NCBI RefSeq assembly: GCF_963576675.1 | Contig: NC_088914.1 | Coordinates: forward strand, 86,674,441 to 86,738,440 | From: Euphorbia lathyris | Taxonomy: Eukaryota; Streptophyta; Magnoliopsida; Malpighiales; Euphorbiaceae | Length of the DNA stretch: 64,000 nucleotides | Direction: 5' to 3' | Shown: piece by piece, positions 9,377-21,800 of the stretch | Layout: each line of letters begins with the position of its first letter | Numbering within the stretch: position 1 is the first letter of the stretch | Notes under the pieces: generated by a model | The model's input: the letters and a program-made list of their open reading frames with translations, nothing else | Database searches by the model: none | What the model was told of the DNA's origin: nothing | Translations under genes and position numbers: made by a program

Positions 9377-12292
9377 CTTGGGGTTCAGGGTTAGAGGAGC
9401 TTCTGACAGACTATTTTAGCAATATTTTCTCTAGTTCTGGCACTGAGGATGCACCGATTCTTGAATGTGTTCGTGCCAAGTTATCAGACCAACACAAAGC
9501 AATTCTTGCAGAACCTTTTACAATCAGCGATGTGAAGAGAGCCTGTTTTGAAATGCATCCGGATAAGAGCTCGGGTCCTGACGGGTTCAATCCTGCATTT
9601 TATCAGAAGTTTTGGGGGACGGTGGGGCCCGAAATTAGCACAGCATGCTTAACATATCTCAGTCAGTGCAGGCTCCCTCAACATCTGAATGACACTCTAA
9701 TTATTCTTATCCCGAAGAAACAGAATGTAAAGCTGGTGTCAGACCTAAGGCCGATAGCGCTCTGTAATGTACTTCTTAAAATCCTAACAAAGATGTTGGC
9801 CAATCGGATCAAACAGGTGCTTAAAGAGGTAAATTCAGTCAACCAGAGTGCATTTCTATCAGACAGACTCATATCAGACAACATTCTCGTAGCTTATGAA
9901 ATCATTCATAAGTTAAAAGGATCAAGGCATGGTCAGAAAGGATCAGCGGCGCTTAAACTCGATATGAGTAAAGCATACAACCGGGTTGAATGGGGTTTCA
10001 TAGAACACATGTTACAGAAATTAGAATTCCCAACCAACTGGATAAGATGGATTATGATGTGTGTAACGACAGTTTCATATAAAATCTATCAGGATGGTAG
10101 AGAGATGGGACCCATAATTCCGCAGAGGGGCCTCCGACAGGGGGATCCCCTATCACCTCTTCTCTTCCTTATTTGTGCAGAAGGTTTGACAGAAAGTCTA
10201 ACGGCAAAAGAAAGGGAAGGCAGAATCCATGGGGTCCAAATTGCCAGACAGGCCCCGCGAATATCACATTTATTCTTTACCGATGACAGCCTATTATTCT
10301 TCAGAGCAAACAAAGAGGAAACTCAAAGTATCCAACAATGCCTAACGGACTATGCAAAAGCATCGGGGCAATGTATCAATTTTGAAAAATCTTCCATTTT
10401 CTTCAGCGCTAATACCACCGCGACATCAAGAGCAGAAGTAATTGATATCCTCCGGGTAGCTGAGGTCGAGACATTTGATTCGTATTTGGGAGCGCCAATT
10501 GATATTGGAAGAAGCAAGATGAATGTCTTCAGACCCTTGAAAGACAGAATTTGGGATAGAATCAACAACTGGAAAGAGAAGTTCTTGTCTAGGGCCGGGA
10601 AAGAGGTGTTGATAAAATCTGTTTTGCAAGCCATACCAACTTATCTGATGAGTTTATTTTTTCTACCCAAGGAGTTCTGTGAGGAAATCAATAAAATGCT
10701 CAATCAGTTTTGGTGGAGGTCTGCAGGACCAAATGGGTCGGGGATTCACTGGAAAAAAGGGGAGAAGATGAGTATTCCAAAGGCCAAAGGTGGAATGGGG
10801 TTCCGGGATATACATCAATTCAATACAGCACTCCTAGCAAAACAAGGGTGGAGAATAATGCAGAACCCGGATTTGCTAGTGGGAAGAATTATAAAGGCTC
10901 GCTACTACCCTAACTCCGACTTCCTCCATGCCCCCTTAGGTCACAACCCGTCCTATACTTGGAGAAGTATAATTGCAGGTCGAGAAGTATTGCAATTGGG
11001 ACTCCGACGGAAAATTGGAGATGGGCTGTCAACAAATGTATGGAGCGAACCTTGGCTGCCGGACGCGGAAAATCCATATATCAGCAGCGATCGGCCTAGC
11101 GAAACAGCAGTCGATCTCGTGGGGGAATTATTAGACGATACAAGAGGTTGGATCCGACAGCAGGTTCAAGAAGTGTTCAACACAAGGGACAGTAAGTTAA
11201 TCCTATCTATTCCGCGAGGTAGACCGGGTATCCAAGATTCGTGGTTATGGCATCATAATCTGAATGGAATATACTCAGTGAAAAGTGGTTATTTGCTGGC
11301 TGTTAGTGTTTTTGGAGAAGAGTCTGTGACGACGGATGAGGTTAATTGGAAAAGATTGTGGAAATTAAATACAGCCCCTAAGGTAAAGAACTTCCTTTGG
11401 CGCGTTCGGGCTCATTGCTTACCGACTCTATCCAACCTCAGTCGAAGACACAGCTCGTTGGTTAATAGGTGTCCACACTGTGGGGAGACGGGAGAAGATG
11501 AAAGCCATGTATTCTTGTCTTGTCTGTTCGCTAAGCAGGTTTGGGAGAAGTACTTTTCAGACAATAGAATGGAAAGAGTAAATGATTTCTTCAATTGGTT
11601 TACACTGCAGCTGGAGGTAAATTCCCCTGCATTAGAAACTATAGCTGTTATTCTATGGAATTTGTGGAAGAACCGCAACCGTACGGTATGGGAGAAGAAG
11701 TTTAGCATTGCGGATTCAGTCTTAACAGCAGTGCTAATTGAAGTGCAGAGTTGGAAGGCGAGGGTAAGAACAGAAGTGCAGCAACGGCCACCACCGACTG
11801 CAGAGAAAGATAAATGGGAAAAACCGCAACAAGGCAGTCTCGTCTGCAATGTAGACGCGGGCATGAATAAAGAGAGGAAATTCAGCTCTGCGGGAATGCT
11901 GATCGTGACTATACTGGCAACTGTCTATTTGCAAGAAAAGTGGGCTTTGTGGACTTCATCAACCCGACGATCGCCGAAGCTGTAGCCGTGAAGGAGGTAT
12001 TGAGCTGGATCAAGTCTCTGAATTTGTTTAATGTCGAAGTTCAATCAGACTGTTACGAAGTTGTGAAAGCCATTTAACATCAAAACTATAATCTCTCATA
12101 TCTCTCTGATGTTGTAAAGGATTGTCGTTTACTATTACGAGATTTGAACTTAGTTTCGATCTCCTTTGTTAGAAGATCAGCGAACCTAGCAGCCCATTCC
12201 TTAGTGAAGGCCGTTAGTTCTAGCTTTGATTTTGGCGAGTGGGCATGTCCACCGCCAATAATTACCGATGTTATTCTTTTCGATTTATATTA
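9377..12292 (+). pseudogene. LINE-1 ORF2, reverse transcriptase, zf-RVT and RNase H
   Basis: After the LTR the frame runs open to 11985. It includes the RT landmarks SSGPDGFNPAFYQKFW, LIPKKQN, the LRPIALCNV block, LRQGDPLSPLLF and an FTDD catalytic box (FFTDDSLLFF) in place of the commoner F/YADD. The zf-RVT segment follows at about 11330-11560 (W-x-LWKLNTAPKVKNFLWR, then C-x2-C and H-x4-C). RNase H starts at NVDAG near 11850, is frameshifted before 11985 and continues in another frame to a TAA near 12292, with one internal stop. The Met at 9322 lies in the LTR, so it is not the start. Confidence 0.85.
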
Positions 12293-12320
12293 ATTCATTC
12301 ATTTTTTCAAAAAAAAAAAA

Positions 12321-12889
12321 CTATTAAAACATTTTAAAAGTTTAGAAAGATAAACACGCCTAACATTTATTATTTAAAGATTTTGCTACGTTACATTTGT
12401 AATTTATGTTCCTTCTTTTTTTTTTTTTGAAAAGATTCTTTTTCTTGTGAAATATTTTCTGCTATTTTTGACTAAAATTTCTAATACATGAAAAAAAAAA
12501 AAAATAATAATAATAAAAAGACAGAAGGCCGCCTACAAAGCCACCATGTGCTGCTTTTGGTTGCGTAACATCCGATTCTGATCTCTCCTTAGTACATTTT
12601 TCACTTTCTTTTCTTTCCCTGAAATAACAATTAAATTAAATTAAATTAAATTATTAAATAATATAATAATAATAAATAAAAATAAAAAACAAATCTCTCC
12701 CATCTATTCGTCTCTGCTCCTTCTTCTTCTTCTTATTCTTCTTCGTCTCTCTCTCTCTCTCTTCTCGCTTCTGCCTCTCTTCTCTCTCACTCTCTCCTTT
12801 GCATCCAAACAGGAGCTCACCGGAGAGAGGAACTCATCTCATTTCCCTTTCCTTACTCTGTTTCTACAGTATCTCAGAGCCTATTATCA
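12321..12889 (+). promoter_or_regulatory. RING1 upstream region and pyrimidine-rich leader
   Basis: Between the LINE poly(A) and the RING1 ATG. It holds a TTAAA/TAA-rich low-complexity stretch (12628-12690), then a (CTT)n and (CT)n tract at about 12719-12795, the usual look of a plant 5' leader. CT/GA repeats are known binding sites for BPC-type GAGA factors; use here is inference. No clear TATA box, so the start site is not called. The LINE ends only about 570 bp upstream of the ATG. Confidence 0.5.
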
Positions 12890-15800
12890 ATGCCGGCACA
12901 GAAGCGGTCTTTACCGGAGAATTCCAACAACGATGAGGAAGAAACACCGTCTCCTCCTCTTCAAAACGGCCATCAGTACCATCAGAAACATTCTCGCCTC
13001 GATGCATCTCCTTTAGATGACTCTGAACTTCACCAACCGTTAGAAGAAGAAGAGCTGGAGGAGGAGGAGGAACAAGACGAAGAAGACGACGCGCCGCGGA
13101 AACCTGACGAAGATGATGATGATGAGGAAGAAGAAGATGAGCAGGACGAAGAAGATGATGAGAAACAAATAGAAGAAGAAGGTCAGTTCCTCCTCATATT
13201 ATATCTACTTACTTACTCGTATACGTGTATAGTACTGTTTATACGTGTACAACGTCGGGTTAGTGATGCAATTGATTTCGATGTTCGTGATTAATTGAAG
13301 CAATTGCTGTTTCGTGTTCTTATCTTCTCAGATTCTGAGGAAAGCGAATGTTCCAGCTCTGAAGATGAAAAACCAGAGTACTCTTCATTTCTCACTTTCT
13401 CTTACTCGCTCTTTATTCACATTTCTTGTAACTTCCAGTTTTATTCTTTGTAATTTACTTGAGCTACTTGTTTTTATGTACTATCCTCTGTTACACGTAA
13501 ATACATGTATAATGTATCTGATTGGAAGTTGGTTTTGTGGGTTTGATGTTGACTTGGTTTAACTCGTTCCTGGGAATTAGAAAGGAAATAGGGGTTGTAG
13601 CTATTAGAAGACATTTTCAGTAGCACTTGGATTATTGTGACAGTGTCTTTAACGTTTGGGTTCTGCCCGATTAGGTTGCTGCATGGTGTAGTTTTACATC
13701 TCTGGCGAAGCTAAATATTGTCTTGTGAGAGGAGTTTACAATAATTGAATAACAGTTGTTTCGTAGCATATTTGGTGTGTAGAAGTTCTTGCTAGTTTTC
13801 GGTATCTAAGTTGGCATTGCTGCTCATTCAGACTGCAATGAGATTTAGCTATAATACTGTTCTTCTAACTTGCCTAGAACATGGATTTTTAGAAAATTGT
13901 GCCTTTGACTACACTATTTCTTTCTATGTTGCAAGTATCAGCATTTTAGGCTTTTAGTTGCATGAGACTTAATCTGTGACAGCGGGATGTATGCTATGAT
14001 GTGCTGTTGCCTGTTGTGTAAGAACCACTGAGAGAAGATCACAGAATATGAAAAAAAAAAATGATTGTTATTTTGCTGGCCTATCTATGCAAATTGATTT
14101 TTCTTATCATTTTCCCTAGGCTTAGCTATCTGAACTGACAGTTGGAATGCCATGGGTTCCTGTTGCATCTCATTTCGAAGTAATGAAATTAAGCCACGTG
14201 TAAGCATTTACTAATAGGGTAATCACCTTAAAGTTGTGAACTTTTAGCCAATTATTGTAGAGACTGTGACCTGCTGCACTATAATAATAATAAGGACTTC
14301 ATGGCCTGATTTTTGAATTACGAACATGCAACTATGCCACATTCCAGCAGCTTTTTGGCCACATTTGTAGTTCATAGTTAATATCATGTTTTCATTGGTT
14401 ATTTACATAGCTAGCCATACTAGCAATGCGAGATAAAAGCTTGGATTTGTTGGTATTTGACCATCTACTATTTCATCTCTGGGTTGTGACTCATTATTGA
14501 CCTACCCTCTCTTTTAAATAGTGGGAATGCAAAACTCTATTCAGTAATTCTGAAAATAGAATATAAAGGCATTTCTATGACTGGTTGAAATATCTGTGAC
14601 AGAGCTTTCATTCCTCTTTTTTTGCAATCTTCTTAATAACTGGAGAAATAGCATTGCTATTTTCTGTTGGATCTTGTCTGTTCCAAGATGTAGTTTTCAC
14701 TTTGAGATCATATTAAGAAGCAATTTAGTAATTTTTCATTTTTATACCATATAATCTACAATCTGTAAAAAGGAGGCTCAGTCATTTTTCTCTAGAAGCA
14801 AGAAACCTAATTACTGGCTTTCTATTGGTGGTTTCAATTTCAGTTCCTCCTTTTTGTGATCTTCTTAATAACTGGAGAAATAGCAGTGCTATTTTCTGTT
14901 AGATCTTGTCTGTGCCAAGATGTAGTTTGCACTTTGAGATCATATTAAGAATCAATTTAGTTAATTTTTCATTTTTATACCATATAATCTACAATCTGTA
15001 AAAAGGAGGCTCAGTCATTTTTCTCTAGAAGCAAGAACTCGTGTATAAACTAATTACTGGCTTTCTATTGGTGGTTTCAATTTCAGTTGCTCAGTAACTT
15101 TCCTCACGAGTACTGAAACTGTTATAACATGCTTAGTTTATGTTCCATAGAGAGCTGAATGTGAGAGAAGTTGTGTGATCAAGATTGTTAGAACTCTTCA
15201 TTGGCTTATGAAGAACAAATGAAGAACTGACAGTCATTTGAGCTAACAACCATATAGGGAAACCACAGCTACAATTTCTGTCACAGTTACACATACCCAA
15301 ATAATCAAAGATATATAATATGTGCAGAGTACAAACAAAGTTTGTTGCACTTCTGGATATGTAACAGTCCAAATTTAATTGTCATGCAATCATGCAACTT
15401 AAGAAGTGTTTGATGGGGTGGATTGTGCATGTTTTATTCTAATGATTAGCTTATCTATTAACTCACTTAATTAAATTTATCATTGGTTTCATTTGCAGGT
15501 TTATCTTAGTGGAACTACCAGAAATTCGTAAGGATGTACAATGCCCAATATGTCTAGGTACTTCTTAGATGAAATTTCTTCTCCTATTTTTTCAACCATG
15601 TGATGATGCTTTTGTTTGCTAGATCTGATGTGTCAAGTCGTATCGGTTTATCAGGTATATGAGTTCTTTAGATGTTTGGTTTGTTGATGTGACGTGTTAA
15701 GCTTTACATGAAGTGCTCAGATTTTCACGTTGCTGTTCCTTGATCAGGGAACATACCAACTTTTAAAAATTGAGTCAGCCATATGTTGAAAGTTTCTATT

Positions 15801-18800
15801 TAATTTGAAGCTTGAAGTGCAGCTTTATTTTACTTTTAGTCATTGGGCTTGGAAAATAATTTCTTAGAAATAAGAGTCAATTGTGATGAGAACCTACATT
15901 TTTCCGACAATGACGTCTTTGAATTGTAAGTGGTGGCCTTGGTCCAATACTTGTTGGGGGAATGTGAAAGAGGCTTTGGAACTCTTTAGGGGGACTGAAT
16001 TGTTGGCGTGATCTCTGAACTTGTGGACAGTTGCAACGAGATTGAGTTTATGAATTGATAGGAACTGTATATGATTCTGTTTAATAGCTAAATTAATTAG
16101 AGAATAACCAATTTTCAATGATATTTTCGTTTGAGTGAGCAATTGAATATTTTGCTCAATATCAGTCAGCTAAATCGTTGCCAATATTGCATAAAGAGCA
16201 GCCCGATGCACTACGCGTCACCCCTAAGTGAGTTAGTGCAAAGGGGGAAGTACTTGGTTGTCCATTTTTGTTTTCAAGTTCATGAATGAAATGATCCTAA
16301 TTGTATATACTTTGAGAGCTTGCGGCCATAGTCATTAGATGAAGGAATTTGCTTTGAAACAATACTGTCTTTCTCTTGCATGGCAAAATTGAAGAGACTA
16401 TGATGAGGGTATCACGAGACGTTCAATAGATTCTCCTTCTCTGGATTGGACTCGTGGATGTTTTATTTAGTAATTAACACTGGTTACATTTATAGCTTTT
16501 CACTAGGGAAAAATCTTGGTGAGTTACTATCTGCATGAACTACATATTATTAGGTTATCAAGGCCTTTGGAGATTGCTTCGAGTTATAGAATAACAAGTT
16601 TTGAAGTTACACCAAAATAATAATAAGAAAAAAGAGAAAAAAAAAACTTCAAAAGTAGGTAAAAAGAATAAACATCCTGAATGACTTTCCTCTATTAGTC
16701 AGGCCTGAGACCTATGATCTGAAAGTCAATGCTTTAACTGATTCTTTCAAGAGAAGTTGTAAGCTTGTATAGTTTGGTGGTTCTGTTCTTTGTGATTGAG
16801 CAACTAACAGTGGATGTTAATCATGAACATGAACAGTAGAGTGTGCTTTTCTATTATCTGTGCCTTATTTAAGGAAACACCTGAGTTGTAACGCTTCTGT
16901 ATTTTATTTAGTCCACTATCTTGTTCTGGATTTTGATTAAGAAGGAAACAACAGTTTGTAGGAGCAACTTATGTTATTGCCTGGTTAAGTTTAGTAGAAT
17001 CTTTACCATGCTTCGATCCTGTTCAGGTATCATAAAGAAAACACGAACTGTGATGGAATGTCTGCACCGCTTTTGCAGGGAATGCATTGACAAATCAATG
17101 CGACTTGGGTATGTGATAAGTATTCTCACTCATCTCATGATGTTCCTTGTTGTAGTGCTTAGCATCCTTATTTAATTGCGATGCCGTGGTTAGGGTAAAT
17201 CCTGGGGTAATTCAAAGGACTGTAACAATAAAATTTTATTACTTGAAGTAGTAATATATTGCAGGAATAATGAGTGTCCTGCTTGCCGAACACATTGTGC
17301 AAGTCGGCGCTCTTTGAGAGATGATCCAAATTATGATGCCTTAATTGCTGCTATATATCCTGACATAGACAAGTATGAGGAGGAGGTACAAGTTATTTAT
17401 TTTATCTATTTCTTCTAGTATGTTTCAGAATATATAACTGTTACTGAGCTAGCATTTGTCTGTAGGAATTGGCTTTTCATGAAGAGGAAAGGACTAGGAA
17501 CAAACAGGTGTGTGCATTTATGTTTTACTGGCTTGCTAGTATTCATGCATTTAACCTCTGTTACTAGGAAAATAAATAATTACACGAAGAAAAGTGAGAA
17601 AAAGTAAGTTCAGGAAAAGTAGTCAGGGTTTGAGTTTTGTGTTTCATTTGAGGTTATAGCTAGCATGTTTGAATAAAGGAATATGACATCTGAATTTTGC
17701 TTGGTGCCATTGCATGGACCTTTTGCATTTGTATGCTAACTCTTTGATTGTCATCCTTGAGTTCTCTGTAATTTTGAAAAGATGACTTCAGCAGCAGTGG
17801 ACGCTATTTTGTCCTACATGAGCCTTATATGAATTCAGATATACTCTTTCTTGTGATTATGATGTGGTGTTTGAATAATCTGTTAAATAGATTCAAGCTT
17901 CAATTGCACAAATTTTTCAACGACAAACTGAAGCACTCGTTAAGAGACGCACAATGGGTAAAGAAACAGCTGGTCCATTTATGACAAGGTCACAGCGCTA
18001 TCATCGAACAATTCCGTCAAGGAAGAGACGAAACAGCAGAACCACTGACTTTCAAGGATCCGAAGACATTGGGGAAGAAAATGATGATAATGGAGGTAAG
18101 GATTCATCTTCTACTGATGAGCGCTCAACAGAAGTCAGGCACCGCAGGCGCAAGAGACGCACAGGAATTCGCCTCTCTCAGCCCTCTTCTTCAACTTCAA
18201 ATCTGGACGGTGGATCTATTGAAAATGATTTAGAAGCAAGCAGAGAGAATAGAGGAATATCACCTGGACTTGTTTGGAATACGGAAATGCTTGCTTGGGG
18301 GAGGGGTGGCGCTCGAAGTCATACACGGCACGGCAATTCTAGTGCTTGCAACAATAAGAATTCTCGAAGTACTCGCTTATCCAAGTTGGTGGAGTATCTC
18401 AGGAGCTTAGACGAGAAAAATGATGAGGTAATTGATGTTCTTCTTCTGGCTGTTGTTTGTTTATCCATTAGTGTTATTCCTGGATATTTCTTGTGCGTTA
18501 AATGATATAGGATAAAGTTATCTATCTATTGCTCTATCATAAATGAAATGAAACTTAGAAAGGTTGGTTTTAAGGTATGAACTCAATAAAGCTAAAGTGC
18601 GGGTCTTTTTATCTCAAAAAGTGTCTGAACCGACTGATATTTGATGGAAAAGGTTTAACTTAATAAAGGACACCATAGCTGGAATTTTCTGGCAGCGGGA
18701 AATATGATTTTGAAAAAAAACATGATCCAATGGTTTTTCTTGTGCTTGCCAATTGAAATGATGAAATTCTAGCATACGCTCGGAGCATATGCTCTCTTAG

Positions 18801-21800
18801 ACATAAAAATGCTATAATATAAAAATTATGCTCAAGGAAACATGTGCTCGGGTGTGTACTAGAACTTTGTGAGGAAAGTTAGTATTTAGGTGGAGACTTT
18901 CTACAGTGGTCCCTCCCGAAACAGTTTGGTCCAGGACCAATCTAGAAATTTCCATTTAGGTAGGTGGGAATTTTGGTATTAACTGGTTAAGACTTAGGTA
19001 TACTATAAGGTGCGGTTTGGTACGCTGCAATTAATGTTGTAATGGAATGCCCATTATAATGGATGTTCATTACCATGTTTGGATTAGCCTATTGTTTTTA
19101 TCGTAATGGAATCACAACTACATCAATCAATTTTTCTTCACAAATTTATATAATGGGGATTACATAAATAATAGGCATGAATTCTCATTACAAGATAGCC
19201 GAAGCAATCCCCTTCGGTTCCCACAAAACAAAAACCGAATGCTACTTCTTCAGCCGCTGCGAAATCAAAACCAAACCTCATTGCTGAACCGATTCCTGTT
19301 GCAATTTCCAAGCCAACAACAAACCAACTTGCTTCATCAGCTCCAAAGTCCATTACTCTCGAATGTGTCATTCCTTTGGAAGATTTTACAACTCGGCCTT
19401 CTGGAAATAGAATCCAGGTGAACACTCCTCCTTCACTTGGACCTTTTGGAGATACACCAGTAATCCCGAAAGTTGAGGTGAGTTCTTCGATTCCTCATAC
19501 CGAAGTGAGCCTCTCTTCAGATTTTCTATCCTCCGAAGAGAATCCTCAACAACCAAAACCCTCATTGGCACCCTCAAAGAAAGATGTAGCTTCTTTTTCC
19601 AAGGCACCCAAAATAACTGTTGAAGGAGACAATCTTTCAGTTTCGGACACAGATTCTGATACTGAAAGATTGCTTCGTCTTGAACGATTTACAGAGAGGG
19701 AAATGGAGCAAAGTTCAAACTTGAATAAAATGGTAGTTTCCCTCCCTCTTGACTGCGCTTTTTCTACAAAGCGTTCAAAGAGAGGAATTACCATTTCATC
19801 CGAAGAGCCGAAAGCTAAAAGAAAGAAAACTGGTGAGGGGAATTGGAAAGGAGTAAATTATCAGACAGTAAATCAAGTAACAGAGGCTGTTAGCCTGGAT
19901 GACCTGTATCGTTTTCATCAATACGATCGCCGTGAGGTAAGAAAATCACCCTTTATTGCTTTGTACTTTTCTGACTTGCTTGATGAAAATCACCGTTTTT
20001 ATTAACTTTTTGAATTTTGTGGCTTTGGCACAAGCTATTTGAAGAAGATGGCTTCCTTGAAATTCCTGGGATTGTAGAAGATATTTCCAGTCTCTCTGTG
20101 ATGCCAAAAGATGCAGAATATTTTGAACAACTTAGTGTTCTTTTTGCCTGCCAGGAAGTTCTTAAACGAAAAGTTGCGGTAAGCATCTTTGGGTTTGATG
20201 ACTGGTGATGAAATCTTCGATTGGAGCACTTCCCTGTGAGGCGCCGTTGGGATCGGCGGGGGACACTCCGATGCCAAAGTTAGTAATTTATCTGAGAATA
20301 AACTATAAGCACGAAGTAGGGTTTTAGGAAAGTGTGTACCTCAATAGCTTGGGTTCAAGCTATTTATACTCATGTAGTTATAACTCTTGGCAACTAGAAA
20401 GTCTCCATTAATGCCTTATTAATGGCGGTTACTAATCTTATTCAAGTATGACCGTTAGCTCATTAATGAGTTATTATTTGCCTTTATTAACATCAGTTTC
20501 CTCATTGGGAATCGGCTTTGCCGTTTTGTGGGCGTATCGTGGTTTGACGGCGGATCTCCCAAGGTGTTTGACCATTTGAGGCGTGTTGAGGAATCTGTAG
20601 ATCCGCCACCTCTAAGTCTTGCTTCATACACCATTGCTTTGGCGGTCCTCCTTATCTGCGGTCGTTTGGTTAATTGCTCTTTTGATCCCGTAGATAATAT
20701 CTGGATGTTATCAGAAGCCCGCCTTAAAATGCCATTAAAGTCCTTTAGGGCTTTTGATCTTCTGAACGTGCTGTCAATAGGCGGCCTATTGATAGCTGCT
20801 CTGTCCCAGGCCATACTTCGGTTGCCAGGTGTCTGGGGGGTGCGCGTCGAGGTGAGTGATATCTTGCCCCTTTTAAACTTTTTCTTTCTCTTTCTTCCAA
20901 TTTCACTTCTTCATTGTTTCAACTTCTGATTTTCGCCTGAGTTTCCTCCGAAGTCGTTTTCGTGCCTAGAATCTGTTCGTTAGAGTTCCTCTTTCGTCTC
21001 GGGATTTCATGTAAGTTGGTTTTGTCTCCCTTCTTTTTATCAGTTCTTTGTTTTTATGAGTTCCATCTCTGAGCTTTTTGGCTCGTCCTGTTCTAGTTAG
21101 TGCTCATTTAGCACAGAGTCTTCTGAGAGCACTCCAAGCTGCGATTTCTCTAGCTTGCGTAGTGCTCGAAAAAGCGTGAGGATTATCAATCTGGGTTTAT
21201 AGAAACCTAGAATTCTTTCGCTACTGCTGCCCCTGTTGTAACAGCGGCAAACTCTAGAGTTGTTTCGGGGATGGAGGCTTCTCCTTCGACTCCCCATAGA
21301 AAAAAGGGTCCTCGTGTGGAGACACTTCGTCCCGCATGAATCTTGAGGATCTTGCCTATTTGGCGGATCACTATCCTTGGATGAAAAGCTTTGATCTGAT
21401 GTTGGCGGATGTCCATCACCGCCCTGCCTATCCCCCTAAGGGATTCCTTTCGGTTTATAAAAGTCACGTGGAGAGGGGTTTTCGTCTTCCTCTCCCGCAA
21501 GAGATGGGAGACGTTCTTGACTACTTTGGGATCACTGTCAGCCAATTACATCCAAGCGGTTGGTTGGATATGGCTTTGGATGCTTATTTGGCATCCAATC
21601 TGGGGGTAACCTTCTCCCCTCGAGTCTTTAGATCACTTCATAAGCCCTCCAAATGAAAGAGTGAGTCTTTCATAACCTTTGCCAAGTTTAGGGGTTATTC
21701 CCCTTTTAGTGATAAGATGACCAACGTCCATAATTGGGACGAAAAGTTCTTTTTCGTTAAATTGAAAGAGGGCGAATCTCTTGGGTTCCCGGCGTATTGG

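Larger units (their letters stand above)
6744..12320 (+). mobile_element. 5'-truncated L1-type LINE (LINE-1), interrupted by a solo LTR
   Basis: The element begins within the endonuclease end of ORF2 and runs through linker, reverse transcriptase, zf-RVT region and RNase H to a poly(A) run at 12309-12320. A solo LTR (7387-9371) splits it. Deleting the LTR and one GTGTA duplication rejoins codons exactly: an AGG TGT A|CT TGG junction leads directly into the LEELLTDYF segment. The 5' boundary and target duplication were not found. Several stops and a late frameshift show it is dead. Confidence 0.85.

Noticed and set aside
11412..11864. 150-residue minus-strand ORF
   Set aside because: It lies opposite the LINE-1 zf-RVT/RNase H coding region and has no recognisable content.
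13182..13294. Extension of RING1 exon 1 to a stop at 13292
   Set aside because: This is read-through into intron 1; the GT donor at 13182 joins in phase with exon 2.
17954..18505. Independent small gene starting at Met 17954
   Set aside because: It is part of RING1 exon 7 (17891-18427) read on into intron 7.
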